Below, in pieces: positions 1 to 5,734 of a DNA stretch of 6,810 nucleotides (within the stretch, counting starts at the first letter, position 1; the number at the start of each line of letters is the position of its first letter). The stretch lies in the NCBI GenBank assembly GCA_030625695.1, contig DAOUQK010000206.1:1-6810 (forward strand), read 5' to 3'. Below the pieces are notes generated by a model that did no database searches, was not told the DNA's origin, and saw only the letters and a list, made by a program, of their open reading frames with translations. This DNA comes from Paracoccaceae bacterium (lineage in GTDB: Bacteria; Pseudomonadota; Alphaproteobacteria; Rhodobacterales; Rhodobacteraceae). The position numbers and the translations under genes are program-made.

Positions 1-1
1 C

Positions 2-1180
2 GGATGGGGCGGGCGGTACTGGATATTGGTCAAGCTGACCACGGATACCGGCATCACCGGCTGGGGCGAATGTTATGCGTCTTCTGTAGGCCCGGACGCC
101 ATGCAGCATGTGATCCGCGACGTGTTCACCCGCCATATGGCGGGCGAAAACCCCGAAAACATCGAACTGATGTTTCGCCGTGCCTATTCCTCGGGCTTTA
201 CCCAGCGCCCCGACCTGACGGTCATGGGTGCGTTTTCGGGGTTGGAAATTGCCTGTTGGGACATTCTTGGCAAAGACCGGGATCGCCCGGTTTATGCATT
301 GATCGGCGGGTTGATGAATGACCGCATTCGCGCCTATTCCTATCTCTACCCCTTGCCACACCATGACATGGCGACGTTCTGGACATCGCCCGAGGACCAC
401 GCCGAGGCCGCCACCGACCTTGTCGAGCGCGGCTTTACAGCGGTGAAATTCGACCCCGCAGGCCCTTACACCATGCGCGGCGGGCACATGCCTGCGATGA
501 CTGACATCACTGCATCGGTCGCCATTTGCGCCGCCATCCGCGCGGCGGTGGGGGACCGCGCCGACCTGTTGTTCGGCACCCACGGACAATTCAGTACCGC
601 AGGGGCAATCCGTTTGGGTCAAGCGTTAGAGCAATTTTCACCCCTGTGGTTCGAAGAACCAGTGCCACCCGACAATGTCGAAGCCATGGCCAAAGTTGCG
701 CGCGCGGTGCGCATCCCCATCGCCACCGGAGAGCGCCTGACCACCAAGGCCGAATTTGCCCCGGTGTTACGCGCCGGGGCGGCCACGATCCTGCAACCGG
801 CGTTGGGGCGTGCGGGCGGTATCTGGGAGATGAAAAAAGTGGCGGCAATGGCCGAAGCCTATAACGTGCAAATTGCCCCACATCTTTATGCCGGCCCGGT
901 GGAATGGGCCGCCAATATGCATCTGGCGGCATCAATCCCTAACATCCTGATGTTGGAGACTATCGAAACCCCGTACCATTCGGCGCTGATTAAATCGTCG
1001 ATCAAAGTCGAAAACGGTTTTGTCACCCCGCCAACGACCCCCGGTCTGGGCATCGACGTTGACGAGGCTCTGGCCCGCGCCCACCCATATATTGGCGAGG
1101 GTTTACATCTTGAGATGCAAGAAGCTGCATGCGACTATTCCGCACCAAACGCATTTTCGGGCGGCGCACCACCCCGCTAA
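2..1180 (+). CDS. Enolase-superfamily protein (mandelate racemase / muconate lactonizing enzyme-like), 5'-truncated
   Basis: The reading frame is already open at the left edge (first full codon at 2, reading GWGGRYWILVKLTTDTG), so the TTG at 26 is internal. Probably about 15-20 N-terminal residues are missing. The rest shows the superfamily plan: an N-terminal capping domain (TTDTGITGWGE; SGLEIACWDILGK near 238-273), then a TIM-barrel with Lys in AVKFDP (Lys codon 446-448), FEEPVPP (Glu codons 653 and 656), GERLTTK (Glu at 731-733), QPALGRAGG (797-823) and APH (His at 881-883). Layout and spacing resemble D-galactonate dehydratase-type enzymes, which abstract a proton alpha to a carboxylate with Mg2+; a sugar-acid or sugar-lactone substrate is plausible but not demonstrated. 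Two odd points: the strand normally carrying the first metal-ligand Asp reads FGTHGQF with Gly there, and the usual QPD reads QPA. Superfamily membership is secure; the reaction is unknown. It ends 67 bases before the ArsR gene on the same strand. Confidence 0.9.
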   Translation, partial: GWGGRYWILVKLTTDTGITGWGECYASSVGPDAMQHVIRDVFTRHMAGENPENIELMFRRAYSSGFTQRPDLTVMGAFSGLEIACWDILGKDRDRPVYALIGGLMNDRIRAYSYLYPLPHHDMATFWTSPEDHAEAATDLVERGFTAVKFDPAGPYTMRGGHMPAMTDITASVAICAAIRAAVGDRADLLFGTHGQFSTAGAIRLGQALEQFSPLWFEEPVPPDNVEAMAKVARAVRIPIATGERLTTKAEFAPVLRAGAATILQPALGRAGGIWEMKKVAAMAEAYNVQIAPHLYAGPVEWAANMHLAASIPNILMLETIETPYHSALIKSSIKVENGFVTPPTTPGLGIDVDEALARAHPYIGEGLHLEMQEAACDYSAPNAFSGGAPPR

Positions 1181-1186
1181 GGGGTG
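1170..1186 (+). terminator. Small hairpin spanning the stop codon of the enolase-superfamily gene (weak terminator candidate)
   Basis: CACCCC at 1170-1175 pairs perfectly with GGGGTG at 1181-1186 around a five-base loop (GCTAA) that contains the TAA stop. No run of T follows (the next bases are ACAAGTGTCGG), so it does not fit a canonical intrinsic terminator. It may only damp readthrough into the ArsR gene or be chance. Confidence 0.25.
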
Positions 1187-1247
1187 ACAAGTGTCGGAAA
1201 ATATGGGCACAGTGCGAAGACATGCGAAAATCAGGATATGACTCCCC

Positions 1248-1604
1248 GTGACTGCACAGATGAAACAACCCGACCTGCATCTTCAATCCGGAGCAAATAC
1301 GCCGGACGAAATGGCGTCTCAAGCCACGGATGCGGCTGCCTATCTCAAAACGCTGGCGCATGAAGGGCGTCTAATGATCCTGTGCCACCTTGGCACCGGC
1401 GAAAAATCGGTGGGCGAGCTTGAGGAAACGTTGAACGTCCGTCAGGCCGCCGTCAGCCAAATGCTGGCGCGCCTGCGGGACGAAGGACTGGTCAGAACCC
1501 GTCGCGATGGCAAAACGATCTATTATTCCTTATCCGACGACAAAACCATCCAGGTGATCGGCCTTTTATACTCGCTGTTTTGCGGCAGTGAAAAACCCAC
1601 CTGA
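1248..1604 (+). CDS. ArsR-family winged-helix repressor, SqrR/BigR-like (probable persulfide/redox sensor)
   Basis: A 118-residue DNA-binding regulator. The ArsR fold is recognisable: AAAYLKTLAHEGRLMILCHL (29-48), the helix-turn-helix SVGELEETLNVRQAAVSQML (54-73), then the beta-wing RTRRDGKTIYYSL (83-95) and a C-terminal dimer helix ending LLYSLFC. It has only two cysteines, C46 in ILCHL and C112 in LFC, 66 residues apart. From memory this matches C41/C107 of Rhodobacter capsulatus SqrR and the BigR pair, which form a polysulfide or disulfide bridge that releases DNA and derepresses sulfide-oxidation genes. Typical arsenic or metal motifs (ELCVCDL, CXC) are absent. The start chosen is GTG at 1248, 11 bases after AGGA at 1233-1236; an in-frame ATG at 1260 is an alternative giving 114 residues. 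No sulfide or thiol gene lies in the window, so its target is unseen; the enolase-superfamily gene upstream points the same way but is separated by 67 bases. Confidence 0.88.
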   Translation: MTAQMKQPDLHLQSGANTPDEMASQATDAAAYLKTLAHEGRLMILCHLGTGEKSVGELEETLNVRQAAVSQMLARLRDEGLVRTRRDGKTIYYSLSDDKTIQVIGLLYSLFCGSEKPT

Positions 1605-1624
1605 CCTAATGCGTGCCCCGTAGG

Positions 1625-1641
1625 GTGCGCATTTTGCGCAC
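1625..1641. terminator. Perfect 7-bp inverted repeat between convergent genes (possible bidirectional terminator or protein site)
   Basis: GTGCGCA (1625-1631), a TTT spacer and TGCGCAC (1635-1641) form a perfect palindrome in the 68-base gap between the stop codons of the ArsR gene (ends 1604) and recO (ends at 1673 on the minus strand). The location suits termination of both converging transcripts. However, there is no U-tract after the stem in either direction, so a Rho-independent mechanism is doubtful. The rest of the gap shows no gene. Confidence 0.35.
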
Positions 1642-1672
1642 TGCTCCCCGGCAAGAGTGCTGCGCGCTTCTG

Positions 1673-2398
1673 TCAAATACTCGCCGCAAAAACTTCAACA
1701 AACCTTGCCCGTACCGCTGGCAACGGCTTGGCTGTCAACACTGTGGCCAGCTTGCTGTGCATGAAATACCCGGTTGTCTTCAACGCCTGCAGCACTTCGG
1801 CATCCGGGGCAGGCCCCCGCCCCAACAGGCAAGGCGGCAGGTCCAGCATCCGGTCGGCCCATTCACCCGCACCTTTGGCCGATACGGCCCTTCCGGTCCG
1901 GGGCGAGACAAACACCAGCCCTTCGCTCTGTCCGGTAACGGCACATTTGCTCAGATCCAGGCCAAACCCCATTTCCTCAAGCAGCGCCAATTCCCAATTC
2001 AGATAGGCCAGCGGCCAGACGTTATCCTGCCCCAGCAAATCCAAAAGCGCTTCACTTCTGGCGTATAACGCGGCGTGCGCCTCTCGCTCGGGCAGGCAGA
2101 ACGCCAAAACCCCAGTCACCGCGTTCAACCCCGCCAACGCCAGTCGCCCCGACATCGCCGCTGCCGCCCGGCTGCGAATCGGCTCTACTTGATAGCTGCC
2201 TAAATGATCCTCAAGCCGCGCCCGCCAGATCAGATCAAGCTGCGCGCCCGGTTGTAGCACCGGTGCGATTCTGCGGCTGGTCCCACCGCGCACAATGCCG
2301 GCATGGCGGCCGTGGTTCTCTGTGAACACATCAATAATCGCCGAACTTTCCCCATGGCGACGCGCGTTCAGCAATATCCCCTGATCGCGCCATTCCAT
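1673..2398 (-). CDS. recO: DNA repair protein RecO
   Basis: A 241-residue RecO, close to the roughly 240 residues usual for the family. RecO works with RecF and RecR to load RecA onto SSB-coated single-stranded DNA and anneals complementary strands in the RecFOR recombinational-repair pathway, in the cytoplasm. The N-terminal OB-fold region is typical (MEWRDQGILL, then RRHGESSAIIDVFTENHGRH and VLQPGAQLDLIWRARLEDHLG), followed by the all-helical C-terminal part with LLEEMGFGLDL and the loop VSPRTGRAVS. The four-cysteine zinc site of some RecO proteins is absent, as I recall for relatives. The start is placed at ATG 2398 because RecO proteins of this group begin MEWRD; a longer form from ATG 2419 would add seven residues overlapping the upstream gene. 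The ATG lies one base after the TGA of the DUF1491 gene, implying translational coupling. It is the last gene of the minus-strand block. Confidence 0.96.
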   Translation of the reverse strand: MEWRDQGILLNARRHGESSAIIDVFTENHGRHAGIVRGGTSRRIAPVLQPGAQLDLIWRARLEDHLGSYQVEPIRSRAAAAMSGRLALAGLNAVTGVLAFCLPEREAHAALYARSEALLDLLGQDNVWPLAYLNWELALLEEMGFGLDLSKCAVTGQSEGLVFVSPRTGRAVSAKGAGEWADRMLDLPPCLLGRGPAPDAEVLQALKTTGYFMHSKLATVLTAKPLPAVRARFVEVFAASI

Positions 2399-2399
2399 G

Positions 2400-2732
2400 T
2401 CAGCCCAGCCCCGGCTCATCCAACAGGTGGCGCCCCTGCCGGTCCTCTACCTCGATCACCCAAAGATCGCTGTCAAAACCGCATTGCCGCGCAATCGCCT
2501 GATCAACCTCAGCCTCATCTCCGGCCAGCAATTCAACCCATTTGCGTGCGCCTGTGTCCAGATCAAAGCTGCGATGCATCGCTTTGGCCTGCCCATTCAG
2601 CGTATTGAGCTTGACCAGAACTGCGCCTGCGTTGTCATCGCCGTGTGCAACAACAAAGCCTTGAATATCCATCTGCCTCAGGCGGATCAAATAAGCCTGA
2701 ACCCAGAACGACGTGACCAGCCTGGCGCTCAT
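2400..2732 (-). CDS. DUF1491 family protein (function unknown)
   Basis: A 110-residue acidic soluble protein that I recognise as DUF1491-type (COG5447), known mainly from Alphaproteobacteria and without an established function. Family hallmarks are the N-terminal SARLVTSFWVQAYLIRLR (2-19), the core GDDNAGAVLVKLNTLNG (31-47) and the C-terminal DLWVIEVEDRQGRHLLDEP (89-107). I see no signal peptide, membrane segment or catalytic signature. It starts at ATG 2732, with only a weak Shine-Dalgarno (TTAGG about 11 bases upstream), after a 91-base gap following era. It ends one base before the recO ATG. The tight junction suggests co-expression with recO, but location alone does not prove a role in repair. 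Confidence 0.85.
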   Translation of the reverse strand: MSARLVTSFWVQAYLIRLRQMDIQGFVVAHGDDNAGAVLVKLNTLNGQAKAMHRSFDLDTGARKWVELLAGDEAEVDQAIARQCGFDSDLWVIEVEDRQGRHLLDEPGLG

Positions 2733-2770
2733 GGGCTCTGATACCTAACGCTGCGCCCAGCCTTGGCAAC

Positions 2771-2807
2771 GGGAGCCTCCGGCGGGAGTTTATTTGGCAA
2801 GATGAAG
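2771..2807. repeat. Rhodobacteraceae-type short intergenic repeat element (single copy here)
   Basis: Between era and the DUF1491 gene lies a 37-base element. On the plus strand it begins GGGAGCCTCCGGCGGGAG (2771-2788), continues TTTATTTGGC and ends AAGATGAAG (2799-2807). CTCC/GGAG (2777-2780 and 2785-2788) can form a small hairpin followed by a T-rich stretch on the plus strand. I recognise near-identical strings (CCTCCGGCGGGAGTATTT followed by AAGATGAAG) from intergenic regions of many roseobacter genomes. Only one copy is in this window, so its repetitive nature is recalled, not shown. Relative to the minus-strand genes it reads CTTCATCTTGCC first. Confidence 0.6.
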
Positions 2808-2823
2808 TTCAAGAGCATCAGTA

Positions 2824-3726
2824 TTAGGCACCGTCTTTGAAGTTCAACCCCATTTCGGAATACCGCTCGGCCTCATCCAGCCAATTGGGCCGGACCTTGA
2901 CCTTAAGGAACAGATGCACCTTGCGACCCAGAAACTCGTTCAATTCCTCGCGTGACGCCCGCGACACCGCTTTGATCGTCTCGCCCTTGTGGCCTAAAAC
3001 GATGCCTTTGTGCCCGTCGCGTACCACATAGATCACCTGATCAATCCGCGCGCTTCCATCCTTGCGCTCTTCCCAACTCTCGGTTTCGACCGTCATCTGA
3101 TAGGGCAATTCCTGATGCAGCCGTAACGTCAGCTTTTCCCGCGTCATCTCAGCCGCGATCATCCGCAACGGCAGATCGGCAATCTGATCTTCGGGGTAAA
3201 GCCACGGACCCTCCGGTAGCTCACCAGCCAACCATTGACGCAAGACATCAACCCCATGCCCTTTCTCAGCCGAGATCATAAATGTCTCGGCAAACCCAAA
3301 CCGCGCATTCATATCCTCGGCCAGCCCCAGCAACGCCTCGGGTTTGACCCGGTCAATCTTGTTGATCGCCAGCGCTACTTTGCGCCCTTTGCCAATGTCA
3401 CCCAACCCTTCAAGGATCGCCTCGACCCCTTCGGTCACGCCCCGATGTGCCTCGATCAACAGCACCACAACATCCGCATCCGCAGCCCCGCCCCACGCGG
3501 CGGCCACCATGGCGCGGTCCAGTCGGCGACGTGGCTGGAACAGCCCCGGCGTGTCGACAAACACGATCTGTGTCTCGTCTTGGATCGCCACGCCGCGAAT
3601 GCGCGCGCGCGTGGTTTGAACCTTGTGGGTGACAATCGAAACCTTGGCCCCGACCATGCGGTTCAAAAGTGTCGACTTGCCCGCATTCGGTTCTCCGATC
3701 AGGGCAACAAATCCCGCTCGCTTCAT
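2824..3726 (-). CDS. era: GTPase Era (16S rRNA / 30S assembly)
   Basis: A 300-residue Era, the normal length. Era is an essential GTPase that binds the 3' end of 16S rRNA and couples 30S subunit maturation to growth; it is cytoplasmic with peripheral membrane association. All G motifs are intact: GEPNAGKS P-loop (11-18), the TT of switch I (38-39), DTPG (58-61), NKID (122-125) and SAEKG (152-156). The C-terminal KH domain carries the RNA-binding GxxG loop in GHKGETIK (245-252), preceded by YVVRDGHKG. The ATG at 3726 overlaps the rnc TGA by four bases (ATGA), so translation is coupled to RNase III. This is a conserved pairing, since RNase III processes the precursor rRNA that Era then helps assemble. 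Confidence 0.98.
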   Translation of the reverse strand: MKRAGFVALIGEPNAGKSTLLNRMVGAKVSIVTHKVQTTRARIRGVAIQDETQIVFVDTPGLFQPRRRLDRAMVAAAWGGAADADVVVLLIEAHRGVTEGVEAILEGLGDIGKGRKVALAINKIDRVKPEALLGLAEDMNARFGFAETFMISAEKGHGVDVLRQWLAGELPEGPWLYPEDQIADLPLRMIAAEMTREKLTLRLHQELPYQMTVETESWEERKDGSARIDQVIYVVRDGHKGIVLGHKGETIKAVSRASREELNEFLGRKVHLFLKVKVRPNWLDEAERYSEMGLNFKDGA

Positions 3727-4409
3727 GACGATGTCTCCAATTGGGCCAGCAACGCGCTGGCAGCGGCCTGTTCGGCCTGTCGTTTTGACCCTGCGGTCGC
3801 CTGCGCCTCTTTACCATTTTGCAACCGTGCAGCAATGGTGAAAACCGGCGCGTGATCCGGGCCGGTTCGGGCCACCTCAACATAAGCCGGGGGTCGTTCC
3901 CCCCGCCCTTGCGCCCATTCCTGCAACGCCGTTTTGGCATCCCTCGCATCAGACTCAACCGATGTAATTCGCTTGCCCCAAAGACGCCGGATCAGCGCAT
4001 CAGCAGCCTCAAACCCGGCGTCACGGTAAACGGCCGCAATCACCGCTTCCATCGCATCCCCCAGCAAGGCCTGCTTACGTCGCCCACCTGAAAGCATCTC
4101 AGAGCGGCCCAACTTTAACACCGTGCCCAGGTCAATCTCGCGCGCGACATCGGCGCAGGCCTCTTTGCGCACCAGAGCGTTAAAGCGTGGTGCCAATTGC
4201 CCCTCGCTTGCGTGCGCGTCCTGATCCAGCAAGGCGGTGGCCATCACCAACCCCAACACCCGGTCGCCGAGAAACTCAAGCCGCTGATTATCGCTGCGGG
4301 TAGGCGAAGACATCGACCCGTGGGTCAGCGCGCGGATCAACAGGTCAGGATTGGTGAAACTATGGCCAATCCGGGTTTCAAACGCGCGCAGATCCGATGA
4401 AAGCTTCAC
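3723..4409 (-). CDS. rnc: Ribonuclease III
   Basis: A 228-residue endonuclease that cleaves double-stranded RNA, processing rRNA precursors and structured mRNAs. The catalytic domain holds the signature NQRLEFLGDRVLGL (41-54) with E45 and D49, and GDAMEAVIAAVY (117-128) with D118 and E121; together these are the four Mg2+-binding acids. The C-terminal double-stranded RNA-binding domain begins around AKTALQEW and ends with the usual basic-alanine helix AGSKRQAEQAAASALL. The start is GTG at 4409, sharing four bases with the lepB stop (GTGA); its own stop overlaps the era start by four bases. The lepB-rnc-era order is a widespread bacterial arrangement. Nothing is missing or truncated. Confidence 0.98.
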   Translation of the reverse strand: MKLSSDLRAFETRIGHSFTNPDLLIRALTHGSMSSPTRSDNQRLEFLGDRVLGLVMATALLDQDAHASEGQLAPRFNALVRKEACADVAREIDLGTVLKLGRSEMLSGGRRKQALLGDAMEAVIAAVYRDAGFEAADALIRRLWGKRITSVESDARDAKTALQEWAQGRGERPPAYVEVARTGPDHAPVFTIAARLQNGKEAQATAGSKRQAEQAAASALLAQLETSS

Positions 4410-5242
4410 TTTATCCCCTGAAAATACCGGTCGCTGCGCCAGGTCCAGAAATGCAGCATCGACTTACCCGCTGATGAGAACATAATCCGGTCCGCCCGGC
4501 CAATCAGGTTTTCGAACGGCACAAATCCCACACCGCTGGCATTTTGCGGAATGCGGCTATCGCTGGAATTGTCGCGGTTGTCGCCCATGAAAAAGTAATG
4601 CCCCTCGGGTACGAAATAGACGCCCGTATGGTCCGACCCCTGATCGCGGATGTTCAGGATCGTGTGGCTCACCCCATTGGGCAGCGTTTCGATCTGGCGC
4701 GATTTGAGGCAGGTGCCGCCCTCGCCCACGGGCCCGTTTTCACAGCCCGGATACCGTCTTTCGGGGCCTTGCCGGGCATAGGGTTCTTCGTTGTTGCCGT
4801 CATCCTTAAGGGCAACCGGTGCGCCGTTAAGTTGCAAAACACCGTCAAGCACCTGCACCTTGTCACCGGGCAGACCGATCAGGCGTTTGATATAATCGCG
4901 CCCCGATACCGGGTGGCGAAACACCACAACATCGCCACGTTCAGGTTCATCCGCGAACAGGCGTTTGTTGTTACCTTTGGCAAAACCGCACAGGTCTTCG
5001 GCGTCCACGTTGATGCCAATAAATGGCAAGGACACGCTGGGGCAGGAGGCGTAGGAATAGCCATAGGCCATCTTGTTCACAAACAGGAAATCGCCAATCA
5101 AAAGCGTCTCTTTCATCGACCCGGACGGGATCCAGAATGGTTGAAAGAACAACGTGCGAAACACGCCGGCAATCAGCAGGGCATAGACAATGGTCTTGAT
5201 CGTCTCAACAATTGGGCCGTCTTTTTTGGCTTCACTGGCCAT
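4406..5242 (-). CDS. lepB: Signal peptidase I
   Basis: A 278-residue type I signal peptidase, which removes signal peptides from exported proteins at the outer face of the inner membrane. One N-terminal membrane segment lies at about 11-33 (IVETIKTIVYALLIAGVFR). It is followed by the catalytic-serine box PSGSMKETL (S42), the general-base lysine in RDYIKRLIGLPGD (K119) and the C-terminal GDNRDNSSDSR box (220-230). Ser and Lys form the dyad. Four cysteines fall in two close pairs, C67/C85 and C167/C178, in the part predicted to be periplasmic, so disulfides are possible. The start is ATG 5242, six bases after a clear GGAG Shine-Dalgarno (5249-5252). It has a 60-base leader after acpS and overlaps rnc by four bases. 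Confidence 0.98.
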   Translation of the reverse strand: MASEAKKDGPIVETIKTIVYALLIAGVFRTLFFQPFWIPSGSMKETLLIGDFLFVNKMAYGYSYASCPSVSLPFIGINVDAEDLCGFAKGNNKRLFADEPERGDVVVFRHPVSGRDYIKRLIGLPGDKVQVLDGVLQLNGAPVALKDDGNNEEPYARQGPERRYPGCENGPVGEGGTCLKSRQIETLPNGVSHTILNIRDQGSDHTGVYFVPEGHYFFMGDNRDNSSDSRIPQNASGVGFVPFENLIGRADRIMFSSAGKSMLHFWTWRSDRYFQGIK

Positions 5243-5302
5243 GCATGTCTCCGGTGCGTGTAAATCTTGTCGCGCGCTACTTGCGGGGCGGGGCGGGGTA
5301 AG
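5243..5302 (-). promoter_or_regulatory. acpS-lepB intergenic leader with Shine-Dalgarno and C-rich tract
   Basis: This is one of only two real gaps in the minus-strand block. In the direction of lepB it begins with three CCCC runs (complement of GGGGCGGGGCGGGG at 5285-5298), passes through an AT-richer stretch and ends with GGAG (5252-5249), six bases before the lepB ATG. I see no convincing -35/-10 pair, so a separate lepB promoter is possible but not shown. Confidence 0.35.
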
Positions 5303-5734
5303 TCAAGCCGCCGGTCTGTTATCAGGGCTGTCACCCGTCAATGGTCGCGCCTCGATCACCACAAAGGCCTGCGCCCAGGGGTGATCGTCGGTCAGGGTGA
5401 CGTGAATAATTGCCTCATGCCCCGGCGGAGTCATATCAGCCAGCCGTTCAGCGGCCCAACCCGTTACCGCCATAACCGGCTGGCCGGTTTTCAGATTGCT
5501 GACAGCCATGTCTTTCCACGCGATCCCCATGCGCAGTCCGGTGCCCAGCGCCTTGGAACAGGCCTCTTTCGCGGCCCAGCGTTTGGCATAGGTGCCCGCC
5601 GTATCACGCCGCCGCTCGGCCTTATGCTGTTCGATGTCGGTGAAGACACGGTTGCGGAACCGGTCGCCAAAGCGGTCAAGCGTACCTTGGATACGTTCGA
5701 TATTGGCCAGATCGGTGCCGATGCCAAGAATCAT
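5303..5734 (-). CDS. acpS: Holo-[acyl-carrier-protein] synthase
   Basis: A 143-residue AcpS, slightly longer than the usual 120-140. It transfers the 4'-phosphopantetheine arm from coenzyme A to a serine of apo-ACP, switching on the carrier for fatty acid synthesis. The Mg2+-binding N-terminus MILGIGTDLANIERI supplies D8, and RWAAKEACSKALGTG (52-66) supplies E57; the C-terminal strand IIHVTLTDD with its following AFVVIEA is also typical. The start is ATG 5734 because the family begins with a hydrophobic strand at residues 1-6; an open frame upstream to 5797 adds 21 residues with no family match. The ATG overlaps the TGA of the upstream membrane-protein gene by four bases (ATGA). A 60-base gap follows before lepB. 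Confidence 0.97.
   Translation of the reverse strand: MILGIGTDLANIERIQGTLDRFGDRFRNRVFTDIEQHKAERRRDTAGTYAKRWAAKEACSKALGTGLRMGIAWKDMAVSNLKTGQPVMAVTGWAAERLADMTPPGHEAIIHVTLTDDHPWAQAFVVIEARPLTGDSPDNRPAA

Noticed and set aside
26..28. TTG at 26 as the start of the enolase-superfamily gene
   Set aside because: The frame is open to the window edge and the eight upstream codons (GWGGRYWI) continue the conserved N-terminal domain, so the gene simply begins outside the window.
1186..1195. GACA-AG-TGTC palindrome upstream of the ArsR gene as an operator
   Set aside because: The half-sites are only four bases, it is not AT-rich like the BigR-type operators I recall, and it sits over 50 bases from the start codon; too weak to annotate.
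1613..2068. Plus-strand open frame (151 codons) after the ArsR gene
   Set aside because: Mostly antisense to recO, Arg/Gln/Pro-rich and without any motif.
2399..2419. ATG 2419 as the recO start
   Set aside because: It adds seven residues before the conserved MEWRD beginning and overlaps the DUF1491 gene by 20 bases; ATG 2398 fits both family and spacing.
3235..3855. Plus-strand open frame (206 codons) opposite era and rnc
   Set aside because: It runs antisense across two well-supported genes, with a composition typical of a shadow frame and no family resemblance.
4544..5263. Long plus-strand open frame (239 codons) opposite lepB
   Set aside because: It mirrors the lepB codons, has no recognisable domain and no plausible ribosome site; an antisense shadow in GC-rich DNA.
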